From Flavobacterium tegetincola DSM 22377 (GTDB lineage: Bacteria; Bacteroidota; Bacteroidia; Flavobacteriales; Flavobacteriaceae), in the NCBI RefSeq assembly GCF_000425485.1, contig NZ_KE384384.1:268037-332036 (forward strand): 64,000 bases of DNA, written 5' to 3'. The translations under genes and the position numbers were made by a program. Numbering within the stretch: the stretch's first letter is position 1; the number at the start of each line of letters is the position of its first letter. The notes beneath the pieces were generated by a model. It had not been told where the DNA came from and searched no databases. It saw nothing but the letters and a program-made list of their open reading frames with translations. Positions 9,380-18,392 of this stretch are shown one piece after another.

Positions 9380-10284
9380 TTTACTATTTTTTTAAATCCT
9401 TTAAAAATTAAATCAGGTCGGTAATAAATGGCCAAAATTAAATAGAATATCGCTTGCGGATTCCATTTTTTAAAATAATATTTTGCCACAATCATGCAGT
9501 AATCTACTATTTTGGCATTGATGGCTTTTTTAGGTAAGCTTTGGAACGATTTTTTAAAAAAAACGTACTGCCTTATAAACCTTTTTTGATGTAAGATTCC
9601 TTTTGTTCGTGCTTCCGAGTTGGAAATCCCTGCTTGATGTATTCTATATACCGCCATATTATCGCTTATGCCATACATCTTACCTTTTTCTGCCATCAGT
9701 AACACTAGAAATCCATCCAATCCAAAAACTGCCTTGCTCAGTAATTTTTTAGACATCAAGTATTCTCTTCTAAACAGAAATGAAGTGGTATGCAGTATTT
9801 TTGAAAGTAGCAGTTCATCAATATCATAATTCCGGTCTTGCGCTGCGACTTCAGGTTGTGTAGATTTTGTCATTTCATTGACCAACTGTACGGAGTGAAA
9901 GCATAGCGCATTTTCAGGATGCAGCTCCATAAAGGTTGCTTGCTTTTGCAATTTTAATGGGTCTGTCCAATAATCATCACCTTCACAAATTGCCATGTAT
10001 TTCCCTTTGGCTTGTGTTAATGCCCAAATTGAATTCCCTATTACGCCTTTATTTACTTTATGTTTGGTATACTGTATCCAACTGCCATTTGGATGATTTA
10101 CAATACAGTCTTTAACGATCTGCTCCGTTTCATCGGTAGAGTGATCGTCTGCGATAATCAATTCTACTTGAAAATCCTTGATTTGCTGCATTAAGACACC
10201 TTCAACTGCCTGTTTAATGTATTGCTGCTGATTGTAAGTAATCATTACTACACTTACTACAACCGACTCCTTTTTATTGATCAT
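9376..10284 (-). CDS. Glycosyltransferase family 2 (paralog 1 of 3)
   Basis: A 302-residue GT-A glycosyltransferase. It begins VSVVMITYNQQQYIKQAVEG, has DDHSTDE near residue 46 and CEGDDYWTDPLKLQKQ around residue 100. The end carries the RIHQAGIS motif and then YYRPDLIFKGFKK. The same CEGDDYW, RIH and RP(D/E)L...GFKK blocks recur in the genes at 10377 and 12334, so the three are paralogs that arose by duplication in or before this locus. It presumably adds a related sugar or makes a related linkage. The call to GT2 is firm and the specificity unknown. Confidence 0.88.
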   Translation of the reverse strand: MINKKESVVVSVVMITYNQQQYIKQAVEGVLMQQIKDFQVELIIADDHSTDETEQIVKDCIVNHPNGSWIQYTKHKVNKGVIGNSIWALTQAKGKYMAICEGDDYWTDPLKLQKQATFMELHPENALCFHSVQLVNEMTKSTQPEVAAQDRNYDIDELLLSKILHTTSFLFRREYLMSKKLLSKAVFGLDGFLVLLMAEKGKMYGISDNMAVYRIHQAGISNSEARTKGILHQKRFIRQYVFFKKSFQSLPKKAINAKIVDYCMIVAKYYFKKWNPQAIFYLILAIYYRPDLIFKGFKKIVK

Positions 10285-10376
10285 ACTTCTATTTAAAACG
10301 AGATGCTATAGTTTTTTCTCATTACTAGTTCCTGCAAATAGTGCTTTCTTAATTACCTGTAGCACTACCTTACATC

Positions 10377-11291
10377 TTATGCTTTAAAAATTTTTTTAAA
10401 TCCTCTCAATACCAACTCAGGTCGGTAGCGGAAACACTTGACGGAATACAATAAAAATAGAATATTTTTTTTCTTAAAGTAGCACTGTGCAATGGATGAA
10501 TAGGTATCTACGATTTTAATATTAATATTCTTCTTTGATACCTTCGGAAAATTAGCGCCAATATACTTGTAGTGATTGATGTAGTTTTTAAGATGATTGA
10601 TTCTATTTTGTTTAAAACGCACTTGCGATATTCCTTGCTGATGGATCCTGTATACCGACATTGCTTCAGAAATACCTCTAGCTTTTCCTAACTCTAAACA
10701 AGAGAGCGCCAGTATTAAATCTGGGTTTAGCACTTTTAATGCATACAAGTTTTTATTTGCATATTCCATACAGCTTGATAAAAAAACAAAAGAGGCTGTT
10801 GGGGCTATCCACTTCATGAACAGTTCATTGGAAGAATAGTCTTTATCTTCACTTAAAAAGTTATACGCAAATTTATTCTCTACCGTACTGTTTAAGTCTG
10901 CACTATGAAAACTGAAAACATATTCTGGATTGTTTTCTAAGAATTGTACTTGCTTTTGCAATTTCAGTGGATCCGTCCAATAATCATCTCCTTCACAGAT
11001 GGCAGTATACTTTCCAGTACCCTGATTTAGAGCCCAATTAAAATTGGTCTTCATACCTAGATTACTCGGATGATTGGTATACTTTATCCAACTTCCATTT
11101 TTATGATTATGGATGATTTCGAGTATTATTTTTTCAGTATTGTCTGTTGATTGGTCATTTGCAATAATCAATTCTATCTTTCCTTCGTATTCTTGGCTTA
11201 AAACACTTTCAATAGCTTCTCTAATGTAGTGCTCATGATTATAGGTAACCATCGCTACACTTACTACAATTTTCTCTGGTGCTATTGTCAT
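10377..11291 (-). CDS. Glycosyltransferase family 2 (paralog 2 of 3)
   Basis: A 304-residue GT2 enzyme with VSVAMVTYNHEHYIREAIES at the start, NDQSTDNTE near residue 45 and CEGDDYWTDPLKLQKQ at about residue 100. RIHQQGIS and YRPELVLRGFKK lie toward the end. It is paralogous to its neighbours at 9376 and 12334. The first Asp of the usual DD pair is Asn here (ANDQST), a common variation in this subgroup. A gap of 92 bp separates it from the gene downstream and 104 bp from the formyltransferase gene upstream, larger than most gaps in the locus. Confidence 0.87.
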   Translation of the reverse strand: MTIAPEKIVVSVAMVTYNHEHYIREAIESVLSQEYEGKIELIIANDQSTDNTEKIILEIIHNHKNGSWIKYTNHPSNLGMKTNFNWALNQGTGKYTAICEGDDYWTDPLKLQKQVQFLENNPEYVFSFHSADLNSTVENKFAYNFLSEDKDYSSNELFMKWIAPTASFVFLSSCMEYANKNLYALKVLNPDLILALSCLELGKARGISEAMSVYRIHQQGISQVRFKQNRINHLKNYINHYKYIGANFPKVSKKNINIKIVDTYSSIAQCYFKKKNILFLLYSVKCFRYRPELVLRGFKKIFKA

Positions 11292-11395
11292 TACTCTCGT
11301 TTACTGATTTCTTTAAAACTTCAGCTTTTATTCAATCTTCAAAGTTGATTACTCCCATGAAAATTTAATTGCCCTATTACTCTCTAATTTTTTAA

Positions 11396-12157
11396 CTATA
11401 AGTCTTCGTTTTCTTCTTCAACATTGATAGAAAGAAATACTTTCTTTCCATTCTCTGGATTTACAAAATAGGCATTCTTATAGGTTCCGTGTGTCAAAGC
11501 CCTTAATTTATTAATAAATTCCAAAGCAGATAATCTTTCATCCAATTGAATTTCAGTTAACTTATTAAAATCTTTTTTCAAATATAAGTTCCCTTCACTT
11601 TCTGGAGCACTTGTCTTGTAAGTATTAGTAATGATTGAAAGTAAATGCTCGTCTATAAGTTCTATTTCCTTTTCAATAATTCTATTATATAAGCTTAGTG
11701 ACGTATCCGAGTATTTTTTTTCTACAAACGCCCTTGCAATGATAGCACCATGATCCATAAATTCATCAATTTCATGTATTGTTGCTCCAATATTAGTGTC
11801 GTTAATAATCGCGAACACTTGTGGATACCAACCTCTATTCAATGGATTGTAACCTGGATGTACATTTATGCACTTGACATTGTCCACCAATTCTTTTGGA
11901 AATAATTGTTTGCAATGGATGGAAAAGATCAAATCATACTCTTTTATAACTTGCTTTACAGTATCCTGATTTTTTAAATCTAAAACATTAATAATCTCAC
12001 TTCTATTTTCTGTTAAAATATTAAAATCTAAATAATTAGAGTATGGACTAATAGCATAGCTAACGTTTATGGAATCAATTTGCTTTTTAGAAATAATTTC
12101 AGCAAAACTCTGCATCATAAATTGATTGTCAGAAATAACTATTATATTTTTATACAT
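11396..12157 (-). CDS. Sugar N-formyltransferase (VioF-like)
   Basis: The 253-residue protein has the formyltransferase core with INVHPGYNPLNRG, giving Asn98 and His100, and IHEIDEFMDHG, giving Asp135. These are the catalytic Asn-His-Asp of methionyl-tRNA and sugar N-formyltransferases. It is shorter than Fmt and ends with a small domain containing ALEFINKLRALTHG, as in the VioF group that formylates dTDP-4-amino-4,6-dideoxyglucose using N10-formyltetrahydrofolate. The locus has RmlA, RmlB and a DegT aminotransferase that would make exactly this substrate. The family is secure; VioF-like specificity is inferred from length, C-terminal motif and context. Confidence 0.8.
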   Translation of the reverse strand: MYKNIIVISDNQFMMQSFAEIISKKQIDSINVSYAISPYSNYLDFNILTENRSEIINVLDLKNQDTVKQVIKEYDLIFSIHCKQLFPKELVDNVKCINVHPGYNPLNRGWYPQVFAIINDTNIGATIHEIDEFMDHGAIIARAFVEKKYSDTSLSLYNRIIEKEIELIDEHLLSIITNTYKTSAPESEGNLYLKKDFNKLTEIQLDERLSALEFINKLRALTHGTYKNAYFVNPENGKKVFLSINVEEENEDL

Positions 12158-12333
12158 CTTTAACTATAATTACTTTATATCGTTTTAAAACCCTTTATAG
12201 GTGGAATGGAAATCTGCCTCTTGATTTACTTAAACTATAATATTCTACTTTTATAAATAAACCCTAACCAAGTTGCTGATTTCTAAAGATAAGATTATTC
12301 ACTCTTGCTGACAGTATAATATTTTAGTAATAG

Positions 12334-13236
12334 TCATTTTACTAATTTTTTGAAACCCTTTAATATCAAATCAGGACGGTAGTAGATGGCTAGACCTAAA
12401 TAATATATTGCGATTGGGCTTTTCTTTTTGGTATAGTACTTGACAATTGTTAGGCAATGGTCTACAATCTTTAAGTTAATAGCTTTATCTGATAACGTCT
12501 TAAATGTATTTTTAATTAGAATAAATTGTTTTACAAAACGTTCCTGATGTATTATTCCTAACCTTTTAGCATCGAAATTGGAGATTCCCATTTCATGAAT
12601 TCTATACACAGCCATATCGTCCGCCATTCCATAAACTTTTCCACTATCCGCCATCATTAAAGCGAGAAACACATCACCTGCAAAAATATCTTTGTTCAAA
12701 AATTGCTCAATATTTAAAAATTGCTTCCTAAATACAAATGACGCTGTATGTGCCGTTTTCGTTAGAAGTAATTCATCAATAGAATAATCTCTTCCCTCTG
12801 CGACTTTCTCTGGATAAATACTGTTTAACATTTTGTTATCAATAGTTACTGAATGAAAGCACATAGTATGCTCCGCATTTTTTTCTAGATAATCTAATTG
12901 CTTTTGTAATTTTAGCGGATCCGTCCAATAGTCATCGCCTTCGCAAAGAGCTATGTATTTACCTCTTGCTAAAGGATAAACAAAATTTGGTAATACTCTT
13001 ACTCCTTGTGAATGTTGATTTTCTTTTTGTATAATTGTTTTAATTAAATTTGGGAATTTTTCAGCATAACTTTGAATAATTTTTATCGTATTATCCGTAG
13101 ACGCATCATCATGTATAATTATTTCAAAAGGAAAATCAGTCTTCTGAAATAAAAATCCTCGAATTGTATCTTCAACATACTTTTCTTGATTAAAAGTTAT
13201 ACAGCAAATACTTAAAATAGGGGTTTTTTCTACCAT
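12334..13236 (-). CDS. Glycosyltransferase family 2 (paralog 3 of 3)
   Basis: A 300-residue GT2 enzyme. It begins LSICCITFNQEKYVEDTIRG, has HDDASTDNT near residue 41 and CEGDDYWTDPLKLQKQ at about residue 98. RIHEMGIS and YYRPDLILKGFKK lie near the end. Of the three paralogs it is closest to the 9376 gene in its C-terminal third, including the HSVTIDN and FRKQFL region. It starts 5 bp downstream of the acetyltransferase gene, so the two are probably co-translated. Donor and acceptor are unknown. Confidence 0.88.
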   Translation of the reverse strand: MVEKTPILSICCITFNQEKYVEDTIRGFLFQKTDFPFEIIIHDDASTDNTIKIIQSYAEKFPNLIKTIIQKENQHSQGVRVLPNFVYPLARGKYIALCEGDDYWTDPLKLQKQLDYLEKNAEHTMCFHSVTIDNKMLNSIYPEKVAEGRDYSIDELLLTKTAHTASFVFRKQFLNIEQFLNKDIFAGDVFLALMMADSGKVYGMADDMAVYRIHEMGISNFDAKRLGIIHQERFVKQFILIKNTFKTLSDKAINLKIVDHCLTIVKYYTKKKSPIAIYYLGLAIYYRPDLILKGFKKLVK

Positions 13237-13241
13237 TTATT

Positions 13242-13883
13242 TTACTTATCTAATGTCTTTGCAGGATTACCAATAACTATTGTATCTGCTTCCACATTAT
13301 TTATTACAACAGCTCCAGCTCCTATAACTGCATTTTTTCCAACATATTCTAATTTACCTGAAACAAGAGATGCAGATTGACCCATTAACACAAAATCATG
13401 CACTTTAATATAGGCTCCAATTGTTGCATTAAATGCAATATAGCATGATTCTCCAACTGAACTCGTATGAGATAATGAAGTATTATAGGACAATACTGTG
13501 TCCTTTCCTATTGAAGCATCAGCCTGTACTACGGAATTTGCGTGAATTACTACTCCTTCAGAAATCTTTGAATATTTGGAAACGATTGCTGAAGGGTGGA
13601 TTACTGTTGGTATATTACCTCCCATTTCTCGGATTTTATTAGATAAATTTGTTCTAATTGCATTCTCTCCAACACTGACTATAAAATTCATTCCACCTAA
13701 GGATTCTCTTTGAAAAAGATTGGTGTTCGAATCTATAATAGGTATACCATGAACATATTCGCCTGTACGCTCTTCGTTGTAGTGGTACAGCCCAGCGATC
13801 TTATATCCACAAGATTCTGCTAGATCGATATATACAATCGTATTATGTCCTACTCCTAAAATATAAATTTCTTGTTCTTCCAT
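13242..13883 (-). CDS. PglD/NeuD-family sugar acetyltransferase
   Basis: The 213-residue protein has two parts. Residues 1-80 form a Rossmann-like head (YILGVGHNTIVYIDLAE) that binds the sugar nucleotide. From about residue 95 come hexapeptide repeats of a left-handed beta helix, ending GAVVINNVEADTIVIGNPAKTL. A histidine in LSHTSSVGE (His139) lies where PglD-type enzymes have their catalytic base. The family uses acetyl-CoA to N-acetylate 4-amino sugars (PglD, VioB, PerB) or O-acetylate sialic acid (NeuD). Directly downstream of a 4-aminotransferase gene, N-acetylation of a dTDP-4-amino sugar is the likely reaction. Confidence 0.83.
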   Translation of the reverse strand: MEEQEIYILGVGHNTIVYIDLAESCGYKIAGLYHYNEERTGEYVHGIPIIDSNTNLFQRESLGGMNFIVSVGENAIRTNLSNKIREMGGNIPTVIHPSAIVSKYSKISEGVVIHANSVVQADASIGKDTVLSYNTSLSHTSSVGESCYIAFNATIGAYIKVHDFVLMGQSASLVSGKLEYVGKNAVIGAGAVVINNVEADTIVIGNPAKTLDK

Positions 13884-13927
13884 TTTTGTAGTTAGATAGT
13901 AATAATGATTTATTAAATGTCTAAATT

Positions 13928-15004
13928 CTATATTTTTATTATTGTATTAACAATCAATTCAATATTTCCCTCTTCTAAACCAAAATATAATGGCAAACAT
14001 AAAATTCTACTGGAAACACTTTCGGAAATTTTCATTTCGTTGTAATCCACGAAATTTACTGTATTTAAAGAGGGATAGAAATAACGGCGGGGAAAAATTT
14101 CTAAATCATTCAATTTTTTCTGAACTTTTAACAATGCTTCTTCACTATTAAAAATTACAGGATAATAGCTGTAATTCCAATCCGTTCCTTCCCTTAATCT
14201 CATTTTAGTTACTTTTTCAAAATCGAGGTGATTGTTGTAATAGTCAACAATCTTTTCACGTCCAGCTAAAATTTCATTCATATAAGGAAACACAGCGAGC
14301 CCCATTGCCGCTTGCAGTTCTGATATTTTTCCATTAATACCTAATCCAAAGAAATCTGTTGGCCCGTTATGTCCAAAATTATGACTGTAATAAATTTGGT
14401 GCCACAATTCTGGATCTTTGCAAAAAACGGCACCACCCTCTCCTGTATGAAATAATTTAGTAGCGTGAAAACTACAAGTACTTACATCACCGTATTCAAA
14501 GACGCTTTTTCCTTTATACTGGACTGCGAAACTGTGTGCGGCATCGTAGATTACTTTTAGATTGTGCTTTTTTGCAATGCGCTCAATTTCTTCAATATTA
14601 CACGGATTTCCAAAAACATGTGTAGCTAATATGCACGTCGTTTTACTTGTTATAGCTGCTTCAATTTTTGTTTCGTCGATGGTTAAAAATTCTGGATGAA
14701 TGTCTACAAATACAGGCGTACAATTTTCCCAAACAACTGCAGCAGTGGTTGCCACATAACTAAAAGGTGTCGTGATAACTTCACCACCATTACCTAATAA
14801 TTTTAGAGCAATTTGGATGGGAATTGTTCCATTATTGGTAATCAAAATTTTACTTTCCTCTAACTGCAAGTATTTTGTAAGCTTGTCCTCTAATTCACGG
14901 ACTAACTCTCCCCTATTGGTTAGCCATTCATTATCGTACGCTCGCTGTACTTGTGCTGTGTATTCTGCTATCGGCGGAAAAAAGGTTTTGGTAACGTTTA
15001 TCAT
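13928..15004 (-). CDS. DegT/DnrJ/EryC1 sugar aminotransferase (VioA-like)
   Basis: A PLP-dependent enzyme of 358 residues. It begins with INVTKTFFPP and has TNNGT at 57-60, YDAAH with Asp154, and SFHATKLFHTGEGGAV with Lys183 as the PLP Schiff-base residue. The start VTKTFFPP...WLTNRGE resembles dTDP-4-amino-4,6-dideoxyglucose transaminases (VioA) more than PglE or PseC, by recollection. The probable reaction is amination of dTDP-4-keto-6-deoxyglucose, made here by RmlA and RmlB, from glutamate. Its ATG overlaps the flippase stop by 4 bp (15001-15004). The family is certain; the product stereochemistry (Qui4N versus Fuc4N) is not. Confidence 0.85.
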   Translation of the reverse strand: MINVTKTFFPPIAEYTAQVQRAYDNEWLTNRGELVRELEDKLTKYLQLEESKILITNNGTIPIQIALKLLGNGGEVITTPFSYVATTAAVVWENCTPVFVDIHPEFLTIDETKIEAAITSKTTCILATHVFGNPCNIEEIERIAKKHNLKVIYDAAHSFAVQYKGKSVFEYGDVSTCSFHATKLFHTGEGGAVFCKDPELWHQIYYSHNFGHNGPTDFFGLGINGKISELQAAMGLAVFPYMNEILAGREKIVDYYNNHLDFEKVTKMRLREGTDWNYSYYPVIFNSEEALLKVQKKLNDLEIFPRRYFYPSLNTVNFVDYNEMKISESVSSRILCLPLYFGLEEGNIELIVNTIIKI

Positions 15005-16440
15005 TTTCTAAGAATAATGGTTTTTAATTCTTTATAAGATTCTAATTTAAAAAAATAGGCAAAAGCACCAAATAGGACGATCCCGAATATACTGCCAATC
15101 AGGAGTCGGAAAAAGTCGTAAAAATGTAAGGAAGCTAATCCATAATCTAGTATGTACACTGCAGCTCCTGCTACTAAAGCCCAGAACATAATTGGTAACA
15201 AATCTTTAGTTTGTTGCCATGCAGAATAGTCAATCAATTTTCCACTGTAATGGGTATTGATGAAAAAACAAATTATTGACGCCAATACACTTCCGTATAA
15301 CAATCCATAGATTCCAAAAGGGAATGACGCGCCAATGACTGCAACAATTACAATTTTCTTTACCACTTCTAATTTTAAGAAGAGGTGACTGAGTCCTTTT
15401 ACCTTTAAGATTGTTAAATTATAATTGTGGATTGGAAACAAGATTCCATTGATGCATATAATTTGGAAATAAGGAACGGCAGGTAACCATTTTTCCGTAA
15501 ACAGAAATCGAAAAAGAGGTTCAGCTAAGAAAGCCATGAAGATAAGTGTAGGTGCAATTAAAAAGATCACCATTTGCATAATTCGTTTGTAGACGCTTTT
15601 CAATTTAACATCATCATTTTGAATCGTTGCAAACAATGGAAAGGTTACTTTATCTAACATCGCTGATATGTTTGATACAGGAAGCTGCTGTAGCGTATTT
15701 GCACGACCAAAGTATCCTACTTGTGCGGGTGCAAAAAACTTACCTATTATAATATAGTATCCATTAGAAAATAGAATGTCTAAAATAGATGAAAGCATCA
15801 TTTTAAAACCGTAATTAAAATGCTGTTTGAATTTCTCCACACTGAAAGCCCAAATCGGCGTCCATTTTGCCCAAAACCACAATTGAATTGTACCTGCTGA
15901 AGCTTTGACAATTGCGCTGGCAACTAAACTCCAAACTCCGTAACCATTGTACGCCATAGTAATACCTACAATACTAGAAATGATTAACGAAGGCACTGAT
16001 ATCTTCATTTGGGTTTTAAAATCTAGCATTTTGGTTAAGCGTGTTGTTTGCACAGCACCAAACGCATTGATGATAAAAATAATGGAATACACCCTTATGA
16101 TAGCCATTAATGTTGGCTGATTATAGAAATCTGCTATATAAGGAGCACCAGCGTATACCATTAGGTACACTAGTATACTGCCTGCTAAATTGAAATAAAA
16201 AACCGTTGAAAAGTCAATTTCAGAAGCATCCGGCGTCCGAATCAGCGATTGGGTTAATCCACTATTTATCAAAGCATTACCGACCCCCATAAAAATAGCA
16301 ATCATTGCGATAAGTCCAAACTCAGCTGGTAAAAGCAGCCGTGCTAACACAATAGAAACGCCAAATGCAATTAATTGTGTACTAAACTGTTGCGCAAACG
16401 TCCAGATCATTCCAGAAATTGCAGTTTTTTTTAATGACAT
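15001..16440 (-). CDS. wzx: Wzx-type lipid-linked repeat-unit flippase
   Basis: This 479-residue protein is hydrophobic throughout, with about 12-14 membrane helices, and begins with a typical polysaccharide-synthase pattern (LKKTAISGMIWTFAQQFSTQ, then VLARLLLPAEFGLIAM). It belongs to the MOP superfamily (WzxC-like branch), which moves undecaprenyl-linked repeat units from the cytoplasmic to the periplasmic face. With an EpsG-like polymerase and Wza/Wzc in the same locus, it defines a Wzx/Wzy pathway. It starts 5 bp downstream of rmlA and overlaps the aminotransferase gene. Confidence 0.88.
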   Translation of the reverse strand: MSLKKTAISGMIWTFAQQFSTQLIAFGVSIVLARLLLPAEFGLIAMIAIFMGVGNALINSGLTQSLIRTPDASEIDFSTVFYFNLAGSILVYLMVYAGAPYIADFYNQPTLMAIIRVYSIIFIINAFGAVQTTRLTKMLDFKTQMKISVPSLIISSIVGITMAYNGYGVWSLVASAIVKASAGTIQLWFWAKWTPIWAFSVEKFKQHFNYGFKMMLSSILDILFSNGYYIIIGKFFAPAQVGYFGRANTLQQLPVSNISAMLDKVTFPLFATIQNDDVKLKSVYKRIMQMVIFLIAPTLIFMAFLAEPLFRFLFTEKWLPAVPYFQIICINGILFPIHNYNLTILKVKGLSHLFLKLEVVKKIVIVAVIGASFPFGIYGLLYGSVLASIICFFINTHYSGKLIDYSAWQQTKDLLPIMFWALVAGAAVYILDYGLASLHFYDFFRLLIGSIFGIVLFGAFAYFFKLESYKELKTIILRK

Positions 16441-16445
16441 AAAGT

Positions 16446-17312
16446 TTAAAACCTTTTATTTAAATAGTTATAATAGTCGCCTTTTAGACCTTTAACGTCA
16501 TCTAATAATTTTTCCTTAGAAATATACCCCATTAGAACCGCTATTTCTTCTAGGCAAGCTATCTTTAAACCTGTTCTTTTTTCCACTGCTTTTACAAATT
16601 CGGTGGCCTCCGTCAGTGCTTCGTGTGTTCCTGTATCCAACCACGCAAATCCTCTGGACATTACTTGTAAGTTTAAGTCTTCTTGAGCTAGATAGTGTTG
16701 ATTCACCGATGTAATTTCTAATTCTCCACGGTGTGATGGCTGTACTTGTTCTGCCACATCAATCACTGAATTTGGATAAAAATACAAACCAACTACTGCG
16801 TAACTGGATTTGGGTTCAGTTGGCTTTTCAATGATACTCAACACTTTTCCATCAGCGTCAAATTCAGCCACACCGTAGCGTTCTGGATCGTCCACGTAGT
16901 AGCCAAATACAATTGCCTTTTGCTCGTCTTTTACTTTCTGAACTGCATCTTTTAATAATTTCTGCAATCCAGCCCCATAGAAAATATTATCTCCAAGAAC
17001 CAAGCAAACGTCATCTGAGCCAATGAATTCCTTACCAATTATAAATGCTTGCGCTAAACCGTCTGGACTAGGTTGCTCTGCATAACTCAACTCAATTCCA
17101 AACTGGGATCCGTCTCCTAATAATTTTTTAAAATTCGGTAAGTCGTGAGGGGTAGAAATAATTAATATCTCTCGAATTCCCGCTAAAAGTAGAACAGATA
17201 ACGGATAATAAATCATCGGCTTATCATATATCGGTAACAACTGTTTCGAAACCGCTAAAGTGAGCGGATGTAACCGGGTCCCTGAACCGCCTGCCAAAAT
17301 TATTCCCTTCAT
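16446..17312 (-). CDS. rmlA: Glucose-1-phosphate thymidylyltransferase
   Basis: The 288-residue enzyme has the full RmlA pattern: [16 protein letters not shown] with the nucleotide-binding GGSGTR at 8-13, [27 protein letters not shown] and [13 protein letters not shown]. It joins dTTP and glucose-1-phosphate to give dTDP-glucose, the first step of the dTDP-sugar branch. The length is normal and the start is clear. rmlB is in the same locus but five genes upstream. rmlC and rmlD are not in this window, so the product most likely feeds an amino sugar rather than rhamnose. Confidence 0.96.
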   Translation of the reverse strand: MKGIILAGGSGTRLHPLTLAVSKQLLPIYDKPMIYYPLSVLLLAGIREILIISTPHDLPNFKKLLGDGSQFGIELSYAEQPSPDGLAQAFIIGKEFIGSDDVCLVLGDNIFYGAGLQKLLKDAVQKVKDEQKAIVFGYYVDDPERYGVAEFDADGKVLSIIEKPTEPKSSYAVVGLYFYPNSVIDVAEQVQPSHRGELEITSVNQHYLAQEDLNLQVMSRGFAWLDTGTHEALTEATEFVKAVEKRTGLKIACLEEIAVLMGYISKEKLLDDVKGLKGDYYNYLNKRF

Positions 17313-17375
17313 TTCTTACTTTGTTGAAAATTAATTATAAACTCTTTAGAAAATTATTTTCTATTTTCTTCTTAC

Positions 17376-18389
17376 TTAATCTAGTTTGTAGTATTTCCTG
17401 TACCATTCGATAAAAGCTGCTACTCCTTTTTCGATCGACGTATTGGGCTTGTATTGATAATGTGCCTCTAGCTTTTCTACATTTGCCCATGTTTGATACA
17501 CATCTCCTGCTTGCATTGGAAGCATTTGCTTCTGAGCAGTTGTATTTAACTGTGACTCAATTGCTTCAATAAAATCTAATAACTTGACGGGTTGACCGTT
17601 TCCGATATTAAAAATCTCATAGTTACTTTTAGTTTTACTTTCTTTTAATAAAGTAGCTGTTACCCCTTCGATAATGTCGTCAATAAACGTAAAATCTCTG
17701 GACAGCAACCCTTCATTGAATATTTTAATGGGTTGGTTATTAATAATGGCATCTGTAAATAGAAACATTGCCATATCTGGTCTACCCCAAGGTCCGTAAA
17801 CTGTAAAAAAGCGTAAACCTATGGTTTCCATTCCGTACAGATGACTGTAGGTGTTGGCCATTAATTCATTTGATTTTTTGCTTGCAGCATATAAACTAAC
17901 TGGCGCGTCTACATTATCGAGTTCCGAAAAAGGCACTTCATTACTATTTCCATATACACTTGAACTACTGGCGTACACTAATTTTTTTACCTTGTTGTGA
18001 CGCATGCATTCAAGTAAGTTCATAAATCCAACAATATTACTTTCAACATAAACCATTGGATTTTCAATACTGTAACGAACACCCGCTTGCGCAGCTAAAT
18101 TGCATACAGCGTCAAAACTATATTTTTTAAACAGCAGTGGTAATTGCGTTTGGTCTTCTAAATTCATTTTATAAAAATGAAACTGGTCACCGTGCTTCTC
18201 ACTTACTGCACTACTACTCTCGTAAACAGTCTGAATTCCCAATTCATTGAGTCGTGCCATTTTTAGATTTACATCATAATAGTCGTTTATATTATCCAGG
18301 CCCACTACATTGTAACCTTCCTTGATTAATTTTTCACATAAATGATAGCCTATAAAACCTGCTGCTCCTGTAACTAAAATAGTTGTCAT
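17376..18389 (-). CDS. UDP-glucuronate 4-epimerase-type SDR
   Basis: An extended SDR of 337 residues with the NAD-binding VTGAAGFIGYHLCEKL, LDNINDYYD, SSSSVYG at 141-147 and the Tyr167-x-x-x-Lys171 catalytic pair. The LDNINDYYD stretch and overall length match UDP-glucuronate 4-epimerases (LpsL/Cap1J type), which convert UDP-GlcA to UDP-GalA. UDP-GlcA would come from the UDP-glucose dehydrogenase encoded upstream at 23710. It begins 3 bp downstream of the TviB-type gene, so translation is likely coupled. The subfamily call is good but rests on motif likeness. Confidence 0.86.
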   Translation of the reverse strand: MTTILVTGAAGFIGYHLCEKLIKEGYNVVGLDNINDYYDVNLKMARLNELGIQTVYESSSAVSEKHGDQFHFYKMNLEDQTQLPLLFKKYSFDAVCNLAAQAGVRYSIENPMVYVESNIVGFMNLLECMRHNKVKKLVYASSSSVYGNSNEVPFSELDNVDAPVSLYAASKKSNELMANTYSHLYGMETIGLRFFTVYGPWGRPDMAMFLFTDAIINNQPIKIFNEGLLSRDFTFIDDIIEGVTATLLKESKTKSNYEIFNIGNGQPVKLLDFIEAIESQLNTTAQKQMLPMQAGDVYQTWANVEKLEAHYQYKPNTSIEKGVAAFIEWYRKYYKLD

Positions 18390-18392
18390 ACT

